From: Verrucomicrobiota bacterium
GTDB taxonomy: Bacteria > Verrucomicrobiota > Verrucomicrobiia > Chthoniobacterales > UBA10450
Assembly: GCA_003217965.1 (NCBI GenBank)
Contig: QHNB01000094.1
Coordinates: forward strand, 1-42,813
Direction: 5' to 3'
Length of the DNA stretch: 42,813 nt
The translations under genes and the position numbers were made by a program. Position 1 is the stretch's first letter, and the number at the start of each line of letters is the position of its first letter. Below are positions 6,750-14,883 of this stretch, one piece after another. The notes under the pieces were generated by a model. That model saw nothing but the letters and a program-made list of their open reading frames with translations, made no database searches and was not told the origin of the DNA.

Positions 6750-8753
6750 CTACGACTCGATCATCCTCCGGAACTTTTGCTCGTCGATTATTTTGACCCC
6801 GAGCTGTTTTGCCTTGTCGAGCTTGCTCCCTGCTTCTTCCCCGGCCAGGAGATAGCTTGTTTTCTTGCTCACGCTGCCGCTCACTTTCCCGCCACGGCTG
6901 ATAATCATTTCCGCGATTTCATCGCGCGGCTTACTCAATGTCCCGGTGATAACCCACGTTGTGTCAGAGAATGGCGAATCGCGTGCGATTACCCGCGACT
7001 CGATTGTCGGGCGGACTCCAGCTTTTTCGAGGCGCGCAATCAATTCGCGATTATGCGGCTCCTGAAAGAATTGATGAATACTTGAACCGACAACCTCTCC
7101 CACATCGGGAATCCGCTGGAGGTCCTCCGGTGTTGCTTCCATCAGCGCCCTTAGGCTTTCAAAATGGTTTGCCAAACCGCGCGATGAGGTCTCGCCCACG
7201 TGCAAAATGCCGAGCGCGAAAATCAATCGCCAAAGCGGCCGCGTTTTTGATCGTTCGATCGCTTCGAGCAAATTGCCGATACTTTTCTCACCCGTTCGTT
7301 CGAGCTGTGAAAGTTTTGCGGCATCAAGCTGGTAAATATCGCTGACATCGCGCACCGCTCCGGTTGCGACGAGTTGCCCCACCATCACTTCACCGAGTCC
7401 TTCGATGTCCATCGCGCCGCGCGACGCGAAATGCTCGATCCGTCGCCGCACTTGGGCGGGACACTGCGCGTTGACGCAACGCACGGCGACCTGGGCCGGA
7501 TCTTTTATCACTTTGCTGCCGCACTCCGGACATTTCGTCGGCATGGGAAATTTCTTTTCGCCGCCCGTGCGCAAATCTGTGCGGACGCCGACCACCGCTG
7601 GAATCACTTCACCTGCTTTTTCGATGATCACGGTGTCACCGATGCGAATGTCTTTCCGGGCCAGTTCCTCTTCGTTGTGCAACGTCGCGCGACCGACTGT
7701 GCTGCCACTGACCAAGACCGGGTCGAGCACGGCAACCGGTGTGAGCACACCGGTACGGCCGACTTGAATCAAAATATCGCGCAGCTTTGTTTCGACTCGT
7801 TCCGCTTCGTACTTAAAGGCGATGGCCCAGCGTGGCGATTTTGAAGTGAACCCGAGGCGCTGACGTTGGGCGAAGGAATCGACTTTCACCACCGCGCCGT
7901 CGGTTTGATAAAGAAAACCATGCCGAACTTTGTCCAGTTCGTGAATGGCGTCCGTAATTTCGTCCGCTGATTTGGCCGTCCACCAGCGTTCGCTGTGCGG
8001 GAGGCCGAATTTCTCCAACAGCGGAAACAACTCAGAATGTTTCTCCAATGCCATGCCTTCGTGTGCGCCCGTGCCGTAAAAGACGATGCCGAGCGGTCGG
8101 GTCGCGACGATGGCGGGATCGAGTTGCTTCAGGGAACCGGCCGCAGCGTTGCGTGGATTGGCAAAACGAGGCAAGCCTTGTTTTGTTCGGTCAGCGTTCA
8201 GCTTTTCGAACCCGCGCTTTTCCATGAAGATTTCGCCACGGACTTCTAAAACCCCTGGCGCTTTTCCTTTAAGGCGGCGCGGAACGGACTGAATCGTCAG
8301 GACATTTTGGGTGATGTCATCGCCGGTTGCTCCATCTCCCCGGGTTGCGGCGTAATGCAGCGTTCCATTTTCGTAGAGTAAGGAGACGGCGACTCCGTCC
8401 ACTTTCGGTTCGATCACCACCGGAATTTCCTGGTTGGGCAATAGTCGCTCGAGCCGCGCATAAAACTCCCTCAGCTCCCTCTCAGAATAGGTATTGTCGA
8501 GACTAAGCATCGGCACCCGATGCGCGATTTGCGCGAATTGTTTGAGCGGTTTGCCGCCGACGCGCCGCGTGGGCGACTGTTCGCTAGCGAACCGCGGAAA
8601 CTTTACCTCGAGATCGAGCAGTTGGCGGTAAAGCTCGTCATATTCCCTATCGCTAATGGTGGGAGCCGCTTCCTCATAGTAGCGGCGATTGTGCTCCTCG
8701 ATCTCGCGCCGGAGCGACTCGATTTGGGCACGCACGTCGTTGTTTTCTGCCAT
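6750..8753 (-). CDS. ligA: NAD-dependent DNA ligase LigA
   Basis: Seals nicks in duplex DNA using NAD+ during replication and repair. The protein has 667 residues, the usual length. In order: the Ia domain (RRYYEEAAPTISDREYD), the adenylation domain with KVDG (nucleophile Lys117), an OB domain, a four-Cys zinc finger (CPEC and CVNAQC, about residues 405-430), helix-hairpin-helix repeats, and a C-terminal BRCT domain (WVITGTLSKPRDEIAEMI). Start 8753 (ATG, MAENND) is preferred over a TTG five codons upstream. The gene stands alone, convergent with the HtrA-like gene and divergent from the kinase-MurQ fusion. Confidence 0.97.
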   Translation of the reverse strand: MAENNDVRAQIESLRREIEEHNRRYYEEAAPTISDREYDELYRQLLDLEVKFPRFASEQSPTRRVGGKPLKQFAQIAHRVPMLSLDNTYSERELREFYARLERLLPNQEIPVVIEPKVDGVAVSLLYENGTLHYAATRGDGATGDDITQNVLTIQSVPRRLKGKAPGVLEVRGEIFMEKRGFEKLNADRTKQGLPRFANPRNAAAGSLKQLDPAIVATRPLGIVFYGTGAHEGMALEKHSELFPLLEKFGLPHSERWWTAKSADEITDAIHELDKVRHGFLYQTDGAVVKVDSFAQRQRLGFTSKSPRWAIAFKYEAERVETKLRDILIQVGRTGVLTPVAVLDPVLVSGSTVGRATLHNEEELARKDIRIGDTVIIEKAGEVIPAVVGVRTDLRTGGEKKFPMPTKCPECGSKVIKDPAQVAVRCVNAQCPAQVRRRIEHFASRGAMDIEGLGEVMVGQLVATGAVRDVSDIYQLDAAKLSQLERTGEKSIGNLLEAIERSKTRPLWRLIFALGILHVGETSSRGLANHFESLRALMEATPEDLQRIPDVGEVVGSSIHQFFQEPHNRELIARLEKAGVRPTIESRVIARDSPFSDTTWVITGTLSKPRDEIAEMIISRGGKVSGSVSKKTSYLLAGEEAGSKLDKAKQLGVKIIDEQKFRRMIES

Positions 8754-8796
8754 CGCTTGACCATACAAACGCGTGGCGCACCGGCAATGTCCTGGA

Positions 8797-8870
8797 ATTT
8801 GTAGCGGCGGTCTCCGACCCCGATAAGTTAATGCCGAAAAATGCGACGATCGGAGATCGCCGCTACAAAT
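8797..8870. repeat. Palindromic repeat E (GTAGCGGCGGTC family)
   Basis: Arms 8797-8817 and 8850-8870 are 21 bp each and inverted, with one mismatch: ATTTGTAGCGGCGG plus TCTCCGA against its complement. They are separated by 32 bp. The right arm ends CTACAAAT six bases before the ATG at 8876. A relative of its core lies inside leuS at 27686-27711. Confidence 0.9.
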
Positions 8871-8875
8871 CTCGG

Positions 8876-10606
8876 ATGCTGGCTAACGAAAGAATCCTAG
8901 GCGTCGAAGGCGGCGGAACCAAAACGGCCTGGGCGCTGGTCATCGACGGCAAAATTTTGGAATCGGGCAGATTGCCGCCGTCAAACTTCCGCTTAACGCC
9001 CTCCGATCAGCTGACGAAAATCTTGCGAGTAATGCCCGGCGAAGTGGATCGTGTAGGAATCTTTCTCGCCGGGTGTGGCACGGAAGAGGATCGGACGAGG
9101 TTAATCGGCCTGGCACGCAAGGTTTGGCCGAAAGCACAAATCATCGGCGGCAGCGATCGCGATGCCGGAGTGGCAGCTTGTTTGCGGGAACGGGACGGAA
9201 TAGTCGTTAACGCTGGAACGGGGTCGTCGGTCACAGGCCGCCGGGGCGACCATATCGAAAAGGCAGGGGGCTGGGGACATATTCTGGGTGACTCTGGCGG
9301 AGCATATTTTGTTTCGATTCGTGCATTGCGGCTGATTTTGCGCGAGTATGATCTGCGCCGTGGCGAGCGAAGATTCGCCGCTCATATCCTGGGTGCTCTC
9401 GCGCTGAATAATTTCGACGAGCTCGTGCGTTGGGCCCAAACCGCCGACAAAACGGAGATTGCGGCCTTGGCCCCGGTTGTCTTCCGCGCTGCCGATGACG
9501 GGGACAACGCCGCTCAGGAAATCATCAATGCCGGCGCCACCGTCCTCGCTCACTTTGCAGCTGCAGTTGCGACCCGACTGGAACTCAAGAGCCCAGAGGT
9601 GCGGCTCATGGGCGGACTATTTGAAAACCGGCAATCGTATATGGAGGCATTTCGTGGCGTGTTGGAACCGAAAATTCCGAAGGCACAAATCGCGCTCATT
9701 GATTCGGCCCCGGAGATTGGCGCGGCCTGGCTGGCGGCAAACGGTTCGTTGATACTTCGGACCGAAAAAGCTCAGGCGGAGGCCGAAATCGGAGCGACCG
9801 AAGAGCTGCATCCGACTTCCGGGAATCTTGAAAAACTTAGCGCCCGCAAATTCGCGGAATTTTTTCTCGGCGAAGAAAAATCGGTTGAGCGCGCTCTGCG
9901 TGACTCGGTTGACGATCTGGGTCGTGCAATCGAATTGGTTGCGGAAACAATTCAAAACGGCGGTCGCATTTTTTATGTCGGCGCGGGTACGAGCGGTCGT
10001 TTAGGCGTACTCGATGCTGCAGAAATCCCACCGACTTTCGGAACACCGTCTGATTTAATCCAGGGAATCATCGCGGGCGGAAGCAGCGCGTTGCGGCGGA
10101 GCATTGAAGCGGCGGAGGACGATGAGAGAAATGGCGCCCTTGCTATAGATGAGCGCGACGTGAGCGGTCGCGACCTGGTCATAGGCATCTCGGCGAGCGG
10201 GCGGACACCGTTTGTGCTCGGTGCGCTCAAACGCGCGCGCACAGTCGGAGCCAAAACGATTTTGCTCACATGCAATCCAAACCGGAGCGCGAGCATCAAA
10301 GTCGACCTCGCGGTCAAGTTGGCTACAGGTCCGGAAATCATCGCTGGATCGACCCGATTGAAAGCAGGAACGGCAACAAAAATTGCCCTCAACATCATCA
10401 GCACAGGCGCCATGGTCCAGCTCGGACACGTGCGGGGTAACTTAATGATCGACCTTCAACCGACGAACAAAAAACTGCGGGATCGCGCGCTTCGGCTGGT
10501 GACTCAACTCACCGGTTGTGATCGAGCAACTGCGCGATCACTCCTGGAACGAGCCGATTGGAATGTGCGAACGGCTTTGACCGAGAACGAACGCGGGAAG
10601 CACTGA
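8876..10606 (+). CDS. murQ: Bifunctional BadF-type amino sugar kinase / MurNAc-6-P etherase fusion
   Basis: 576 residues. Residues 5-295 form an ASKHA kinase of the BadF/NagK type: VEGGGTKTAWAL phosphate loop, NAGTGSSVTG, GGWGHILGDSGGAY. Residues about 305-576 are a complete MurQ etherase: the TEELHPTSGNLEKLS start, AGTSGRLGVLDAAEIPPTFG with the catalytic-type Glu, AAEDDERNG with the second Glu, ISASGRTPFV, and the UBA-like end. MurQ cleaves the lactyl ether of MurNAc-6-phosphate, giving GlcNAc-6-phosphate and lactate. The kinase half could supply MurNAc-6-phosphate from free MurNAc, as MurK does, so one chain could do two successive steps of peptidoglycan recycling. ATG 8831 lies within repeat E; the start at 8876 opens the real domain. 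Confidence 0.9.
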   Translation: MLANERILGVEGGGTKTAWALVIDGKILESGRLPPSNFRLTPSDQLTKILRVMPGEVDRVGIFLAGCGTEEDRTRLIGLARKVWPKAQIIGGSDRDAGVAACLRERDGIVVNAGTGSSVTGRRGDHIEKAGGWGHILGDSGGAYFVSIRALRLILREYDLRRGERRFAAHILGALALNNFDELVRWAQTADKTEIAALAPVVFRAADDGDNAAQEIINAGATVLAHFAAAVATRLELKSPEVRLMGGLFENRQSYMEAFRGVLEPKIPKAQIALIDSAPEIGAAWLAANGSLILRTEKAQAEAEIGATEELHPTSGNLEKLSARKFAEFFLGEEKSVERALRDSVDDLGRAIELVAETIQNGGRIFYVGAGTSGRLGVLDAAEIPPTFGTPSDLIQGIIAGGSSALRRSIEAAEDDERNGALAIDERDVSGRDLVIGISASGRTPFVLGALKRARTVGAKTILLTCNPNRSASIKVDLAVKLATGPEIIAGSTRLKAGTATKIALNIISTGAMVQLGHVRGNLMIDLQPTNKKLRDRALRLVTQLTGCDRATARSLLERADWNVRTALTENERGKH

Positions 10607-10721
10607 CTTTTCGTCGAAAATGGGTTTCGCAGCCTTACAAATGTCGGAAATCTCGGAATATTGCATAAGCGCATTTGAGCGGTGCAATGCGAATTTAAGT
10701 AAACTCAACAAGGAAATCGTT

Positions 10722-10871
10722 ATGCTCTGGACAATCTTTGTCATTCTGTTGGTGCTCTGGCTTCTTGGTTTGGTCAGCTCTTACACGCTGGGCGGATTCA
10801 TCCATATCTTGTTGGTGATCGCTGTCGTGATCCTGATCATTAACCTGGTCGGTGGGCGTCGCACACTTTGA
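10722..10871 (+). CDS. Small lmo0937-type membrane protein
   Basis: 49 residues, almost wholly two hydrophobic helices (MLWTIFVILLVLWLLGLVSS and HILLVIAVVILIINLV) ending in GGRR. The pattern fits the lmo0937/DUF5670 family of tiny membrane proteins of unknown role. AAGGAA (10710-10715) is a good ribosome site for this ATG, which excludes the longer upstream frame. It is followed after 3 bp by another small membrane protein, probably in one transcript. Confidence 0.8.
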   Translation: MLWTIFVILLVLWLLGLVSSYTLGGFIHILLVIAVVILIINLVGGRRTL

Positions 10872-10874
10872 CCA

Positions 10875-11096
10875 ATGAGGCCCGCCGGAATCGTCGGGAT
10901 CATCCTCATCATCATCGGTGTCATCGCGTTGACGCTTGGAGGCATTTCCTACACCAAGCGCGAGAAAGTCATCGATGCCGGGCCGCTCCAAGTCAGCGCG
11001 GATAAAGAAAAGACGATTCCACTTCCTCCTGTGCTTGGAGGAATTTGTCTGGTCGGCGGCATTGTCCTTGTAATCGTTGGCAGCCGACGATCCTGA
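10875..11096 (+). CDS. Small two-helix membrane protein
   Basis: 73 residues: helix one (IVGIILIIIGVIALTLGGISY), a middle part with TKREKVIDAGPLQV and EKTIPLPP, then helix two (VLGGICLVGGIVLVIVG). The conserved-looking loop between the helices resembles a widespread uncharacterised small protein seen in soil bacteria. Function is not known. It starts 3 bp after the preceding small gene, suggesting co-translation. Confidence 0.7.
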   Translation: MRPAGIVGIILIIIGVIALTLGGISYTKREKVIDAGPLQVSADKEKTIPLPPVLGGICLVGGIVLVIVGSRRS

Positions 11097-11151
11097 GGGT
11101 CCTAGGCTCCTCCCTCGCGAGGCATCTTTAGCTGCCTAACTTCCAGCCGCG

Positions 11152-12645
11152 CTAATTGCTGTTATTCGCCTTGAGCACGGCGAAGGTCTTGCTGCCTTTG
11201 CGATCGAGGTAAAACAGCACGCCGCGTTTTGGATCGGCTTTGTTGAGCGCATCCCGGAATGATTTCGCATCCGTCACTGGCTTGCCGTCTACTTCCGTGA
11301 TCACATCTTCACGCTCGATTCCTTGGCTCGCAGCAATGCTGTTGTCAGCTACATCGGTCACGATTACGCCTTTCTGTTCCCCCAAACCCAAACGAGCCGC
11401 CATCTCTTTGGTGATCTCCTGGACCTGCAATCCAAATTTTCCGAGATCTTCCGGTCGCGGTTGATTCGGCTGCACATTCTCGTTCGATGCGCGCGAAATT
11501 TCGCTCGGTAACTCGCCTGTAGTAACCGGAATCTCCAGTGTCTGCCCTTTGCGCCAAACCGTGAGCTTGACCGGCTGTCCGATCTTCTTCTTCAAGATTT
11601 CATGTTGCAGCTGCGTGTCCGTCGTAACTGGCGCGCCATCCACTTTTGTAATCACGTCAAACGGCCGCAGGTCGCTTTTATGTGCAGGCGCGTCCGCTTC
11701 GATCGTGCGCACGACCACGCCTTTATCGACGCCTTTGAAGAAATCGCGAATACTGGCATCGTCGCCAAGCGATTCGATGCGAATACCAAGCCAGGGTCGG
11801 GCAATTTTCTTCCCAGCGATCAACTGCTGGCCAATGTCGTTGGCCAGATTGCTCGGAATGGCAAAGCCGAGGCCACGATTCAATCCGTTAATCAGCGTGT
11901 TCATGCCAATGACTTTGCCGTCAATATCGCAGAGCGGACCACCGGAGTTGCCAGGATTAATGGAGGCGTCGGTCTGGAGGTAATCCGAAATATTATAACC
12001 CCCGTTGCTCAGCAATTTGCTCCGGCCCTTCCCACTGATCACGCCGTAGGTGAAGGTGTAATCGAGTTTAAATGGGGCGCCGATGGCAAAAGCGAACTGC
12101 CCAACGCGCACGCCGTCGCTGTCGCCCATTTGCACCACTGGTAAATTCGCGGCGTCGATTTTAATGACGGCGATATCGGTTTTCTCATCCGTGCCGACGA
12201 CTTTCGCGGGAAATTCCCGTCCGTCCTTCAACTTCACCTGGACGCGATCGGCCCCTTCAACGACATGGAAATTTGTAAAGATGTAGCCGTCCGGCCGGAC
12301 AAGAAAGCCTGATCCTTCGCTTTGGACCGGTTGCAGATTGCGCGGCACGCGTCGTTGCGAGTTGTCATCCGGCGGTTGACCCTGGAAAAATAAATCATCG
12401 AAATTCAGGCCTTCACTGCCATCATTTTTCTTTGTCACTTCAATGATGACAACACTCGGCGCGACACTTTCGAAAACCTTGGCAAAAGCGTTGTTCAAAG
12501 CATGAACCACGTCCTTGCCTGGCTCGGCCGCGGCTGGCGGAATGGTGGGAGTTGCCCCGGTTTCGGGGCTCGCAGCGAAGGCCGTGGCCATGGCCGCGCT
12601 AAACAACAAAGCTAGAAAAGTTCGCATGCGTGGGAATTTCGACAT
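11152..12645 (-). CDS. HtrA/DegP-type periplasmic serine protease, intact
   Basis: 497 residues: signal peptide (LALLFSAAMATAFA), trypsin-like domain with complete triad His127 (TNFHVV), Asp157 (TDIAV) and Ser234 (GNSGGP), then two PDZ domains (about 285-375 and 400-495). It degrades or refolds misfolded envelope proteins. A Q-linker-like acidic loop (residues 73-110) corresponds to the LA loop of DegP. It serves as the intact comparison for the triad-less HtrA-like protein at 5506-6582. A second Met six codons in is possible as the start. The gene is convergent with the small membrane protein pair. Confidence 0.95.
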   Translation of the reverse strand: MSKFPRMRTFLALLFSAAMATAFAASPETGATPTIPPAAAEPGKDVVHALNNAFAKVFESVAPSVVIIEVTKKNDGSEGLNFDDLFFQGQPPDDNSQRRVPRNLQPVQSEGSGFLVRPDGYIFTNFHVVEGADRVQVKLKDGREFPAKVVGTDEKTDIAVIKIDAANLPVVQMGDSDGVRVGQFAFAIGAPFKLDYTFTYGVISGKGRSKLLSNGGYNISDYLQTDASINPGNSGGPLCDIDGKVIGMNTLINGLNRGLGFAIPSNLANDIGQQLIAGKKIARPWLGIRIESLGDDASIRDFFKGVDKGVVVRTIEADAPAHKSDLRPFDVITKVDGAPVTTDTQLQHEILKKKIGQPVKLTVWRKGQTLEIPVTTGELPSEISRASNENVQPNQPRPEDLGKFGLQVQEITKEMAARLGLGEQKGVIVTDVADNSIAASQGIEREDVITEVDGKPVTDAKSFRDALNKADPKRGVLFYLDRKGSKTFAVLKANNSN

Positions 12646-12726
12646 GATCGCGGCGGTCAGCGTTCAAATGTAAAGCCCCTCAGGGTTTTCGCGAATGTCG
12701 ATGTACGAGTGCTACATTAAATCGCG

Positions 12727-13440
12727 ATGTGGAAAGCATTGCTGCTCATTTATCAAGAGCTCGATGTACGATTAGCGACGACTGAGCTGCGCGAGCGCCG
12801 CTTTCATCATTATCTGTCAGCCGATGCTATTGCTGATGCCGTGGACTCATTTCACGGGTTTCCTACCCTTGTGCGAGAACTCACCTCTGGCGCTGCGACG
12901 ATCGAATACGAGCTCGAAACGATGTTGCAGCCGCTCACGTCATTGACCCAGCGGGATGAAAATGAATTCTGGCCATCGCCTGACGATACTCGGGCTGAGC
13001 TTGATCAATGCGCGCCTACGGGCAGGTACGATTCGGTTTTCGTGCTTTGGCCCAAGCATAATTTCCAAAACAAAACGTCGGTACCGGGTGGTGCATGGGG
13101 TTTAGCCCTCGGTGCCAGTCACTGGAGCAACAATGCGACCTACGCTGCAGTTGCGAACGCACCGGGGCCGGCGTGGCGGAACGAAGCACACGGTGAAGTC
13201 TGGTTGCACGAGTGGCTGCATGGGGTCTGTCATCATTTCGCGCAGCGCGGTTTTGCCATGCCGCAGCGAGACGCTGACGGCGCTGAAATCCATGGTTATC
13301 AACGTTCTCCGACCGCTGGCTGGACCGATTACTATCGCGATCTGATGCGCGGCATGGTTGCCGAAAATGGGAGACGGCTCGGCATTCCGCTTGACGTTTG
13401 GGCTGAATCTTCCGGCAGTTTTCGGGTTGCGGCGCGATAA
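12727..13440 (+). CDS. Unknown protein with HExxH zinc-peptidase-like motif
   Basis: 237 residues, family not recognised. The C-terminal half has HEWLHGVCHHF (H161, E162, H165), preceded by WRNEAHGEVWL and followed by GWTDYYRDLMRGM, a layout like a gluzincin or metzincin core in which a later His or Asp/Glu could be the third ligand. A segment AWGLALGASHWSNNATYA before it looks like the edge strands of such a fold. No signal peptide is evident. TACATT (12713-12718) lies 8 bp before the ATG and no ribosome site is visible, so the transcript may be nearly leaderless. The next gene, kamA, follows in the same direction after 83 bp. Confidence 0.7.
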   Translation: MWKALLLIYQELDVRLATTELRERRFHHYLSADAIADAVDSFHGFPTLVRELTSGAATIEYELETMLQPLTSLTQRDENEFWPSPDDTRAELDQCAPTGRYDSVFVLWPKHNFQNKTSVPGGAWGLALGASHWSNNATYAAVANAPGPAWRNEAHGEVWLHEWLHGVCHHFAQRGFAMPQRDADGAEIHGYQRSPTAGWTDYYRDLMRGMVAENGRRLGIPLDVWAESSGSFRVAAR

Positions 13441-13523
13441 CCAACTGGTGCCAAACGTACGAAAAGGTGCCTGCGTTGACACATTCTTTAAGGGTCTTAA
13501 CGTTTCCGTCCACATAATCGAAA

Positions 13524-14729
13524 ATGGTGAATCTCACCGAGGATAGAGCACAGGAGAAAGCGTTTCTCTCCCATGCGCCAGGGTACTGGCCTAATGTCTC
13601 GCCCGAGCTTTGGAACGACTGGAAATGGCAGCTGAAAAATCGCGTTACCACTCTGGCGCAGCTGGAAGGGCATCTAGAGCTAACCGGCGAGGAGCGAGGC
13701 GGGGTTTTGCTTTCCGGCGACAAACTCGCGCTCGCGATCACACCACACTTTTTTAACCTTATTCCGCGGGCTGATGCCGAGGATCCAATTCGGCGCCAAG
13801 TCATTCCCCGGATCGAAGAAACATGGTCCTCGCCCTACGACATGATCGACCCCTGCGGCGAAGATTCGCACATGCCGGTTCCCGGACTGGTCCATCGATA
13901 TCCGGATCGAGTGTTGTTTTTAGTGACCGATCGATGTGCCAGCTACTGCCGATATTGTACCCGCAGCCGCGTCGTCAGCGGGGTGGGTGAGCAGGAACTG
14001 CACACAGAGTTTGAAGCGGCCTTTCGCTACTTGGAAGTGCACACCGAAGTGCGCGATGTCTTGTTGAGCGGAGGCGACGCCTTGCTTTTTAGCGACAGCA
14101 AACTCGATCAAATTCTTGCGCGCCTTCGCGCGATTCCACACATCGAATTTGTTCGGATCGGGACGCGAGTGCCGATCTTCCTCCCGCAACGCATCACGCC
14201 GGAACTGTGCGCGATGCTGGCCAAGTATCATCCGCTCTGGATGAGCGTGCACGTGAACCATCCGCGCGAGCTGACAATCGAGGTAAAAGAAGCGCTCGAA
14301 CGTTTAGCGAACCACGGCATTCCGCTCGGGAATCAAAGCGTGCTTTTGCGCGGCGTGAACGATGATATCGGGACGATGAAAACGCTCGTGCACAAACTGC
14401 TCATCTGCCGGGTCCGTCCGTATTACGTTTACCAATGCGATCTGATCAATGGCTCGTCGCATTTGCGCACGTCGGTTGCTAAAGGCATCGAAATTATCGA
14501 GGATTTGCGCGGCCACACCACCGGCTACGCTGTCCCGCAGTTTGTCATCGACGCCCCGGGCGGCGGCGGCAAGGTGCCGATCAATCCCGGTTACATTCTT
14601 TATCACGACAACGAGAAAATTGTCATTCGCAATTACGAGGGGACGATTTTCGAGTATCCCGAGACAGGGAACGAGAACGTCCAGTTCGCCCCTCAGCGAG
14701 AGTACCACGACGAATACTTGTACTCGTAA
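13524..14729 (+). CDS. kamA: Lysine 2,3-aminomutase (radical SAM, KamA family)
   Basis: Converts L-lysine to L-beta-lysine by a radical PLP mechanism. 401 residues. The radical SAM cluster motif is CASYCRYC (C138, C142, C145), a GGD SAM motif is in LLSGGDALLF, and the PLP-lysine motif is GGGGKVPINPGY (K350) near the end. The HRYPDRVLFLVTD sequence before the cluster is of KamA type, not the EpmB translation-factor type. Its product may be a compatible-solute precursor (N-acetyl-beta-lysine) or part of lysine breakdown; no acetyltransferase or ablB gene is adjacent, so the pathway is open. No strong ribosome site is seen. Confidence 0.9.
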   Translation: MVNLTEDRAQEKAFLSHAPGYWPNVSPELWNDWKWQLKNRVTTLAQLEGHLELTGEERGGVLLSGDKLALAITPHFFNLIPRADAEDPIRRQVIPRIEETWSSPYDMIDPCGEDSHMPVPGLVHRYPDRVLFLVTDRCASYCRYCTRSRVVSGVGEQELHTEFEAAFRYLEVHTEVRDVLLSGGDALLFSDSKLDQILARLRAIPHIEFVRIGTRVPIFLPQRITPELCAMLAKYHPLWMSVHVNHPRELTIEVKEALERLANHGIPLGNQSVLLRGVNDDIGTMKTLVHKLLICRVRPYYVYQCDLINGSSHLRTSVAKGIEIIEDLRGHTTGYAVPQFVIDAPGGGGKVPINPGYILYHDNEKIVIRNYEGTIFEYPETGNENVQFAPQREYHDEYLYS

Positions 14730-14737
14730 CGCCCGTT

Positions 14738-14883
14738 GTCATTTCGAGCGAAGCGCAGTCGAGAAATCTCTGACTAGTGAGACAGATAGTCCGAGATGTC
14801 TCCAGCTCGGTCGCTCCGCCACCCGGCGGATTCGCCGTGGCGAACACGACAGGGTGGCCGCGATTTTCTGCCGTCGCGAAGGA
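14738..14883. repeat. Dispersed repeat D, partial and degenerate
   Basis: 14738-14773 reads GTCATTTCGAGCGAAGCGCA then GTCGAGAAATCTCTGAC, the typical start of repeat D. The remainder up to the ahcY stop has decayed repeat-like text, including a small CGGCG-GATT-CGCCG hairpin (about 14825-14838). No gene is seen in this 154-bp gap. Confidence 0.6.

Noticed and set aside
7374..7844. Plus-strand frame inside ligA (156 residues, His/Phe rich)
   Set aside because: Antisense to conserved ligase motifs; no start signal or domain.
13476..13504. TTGACA promoter before kamA
   Set aside because: The -35 is perfect but no acceptable -10 hexamer lies at 16-18 bp spacing.
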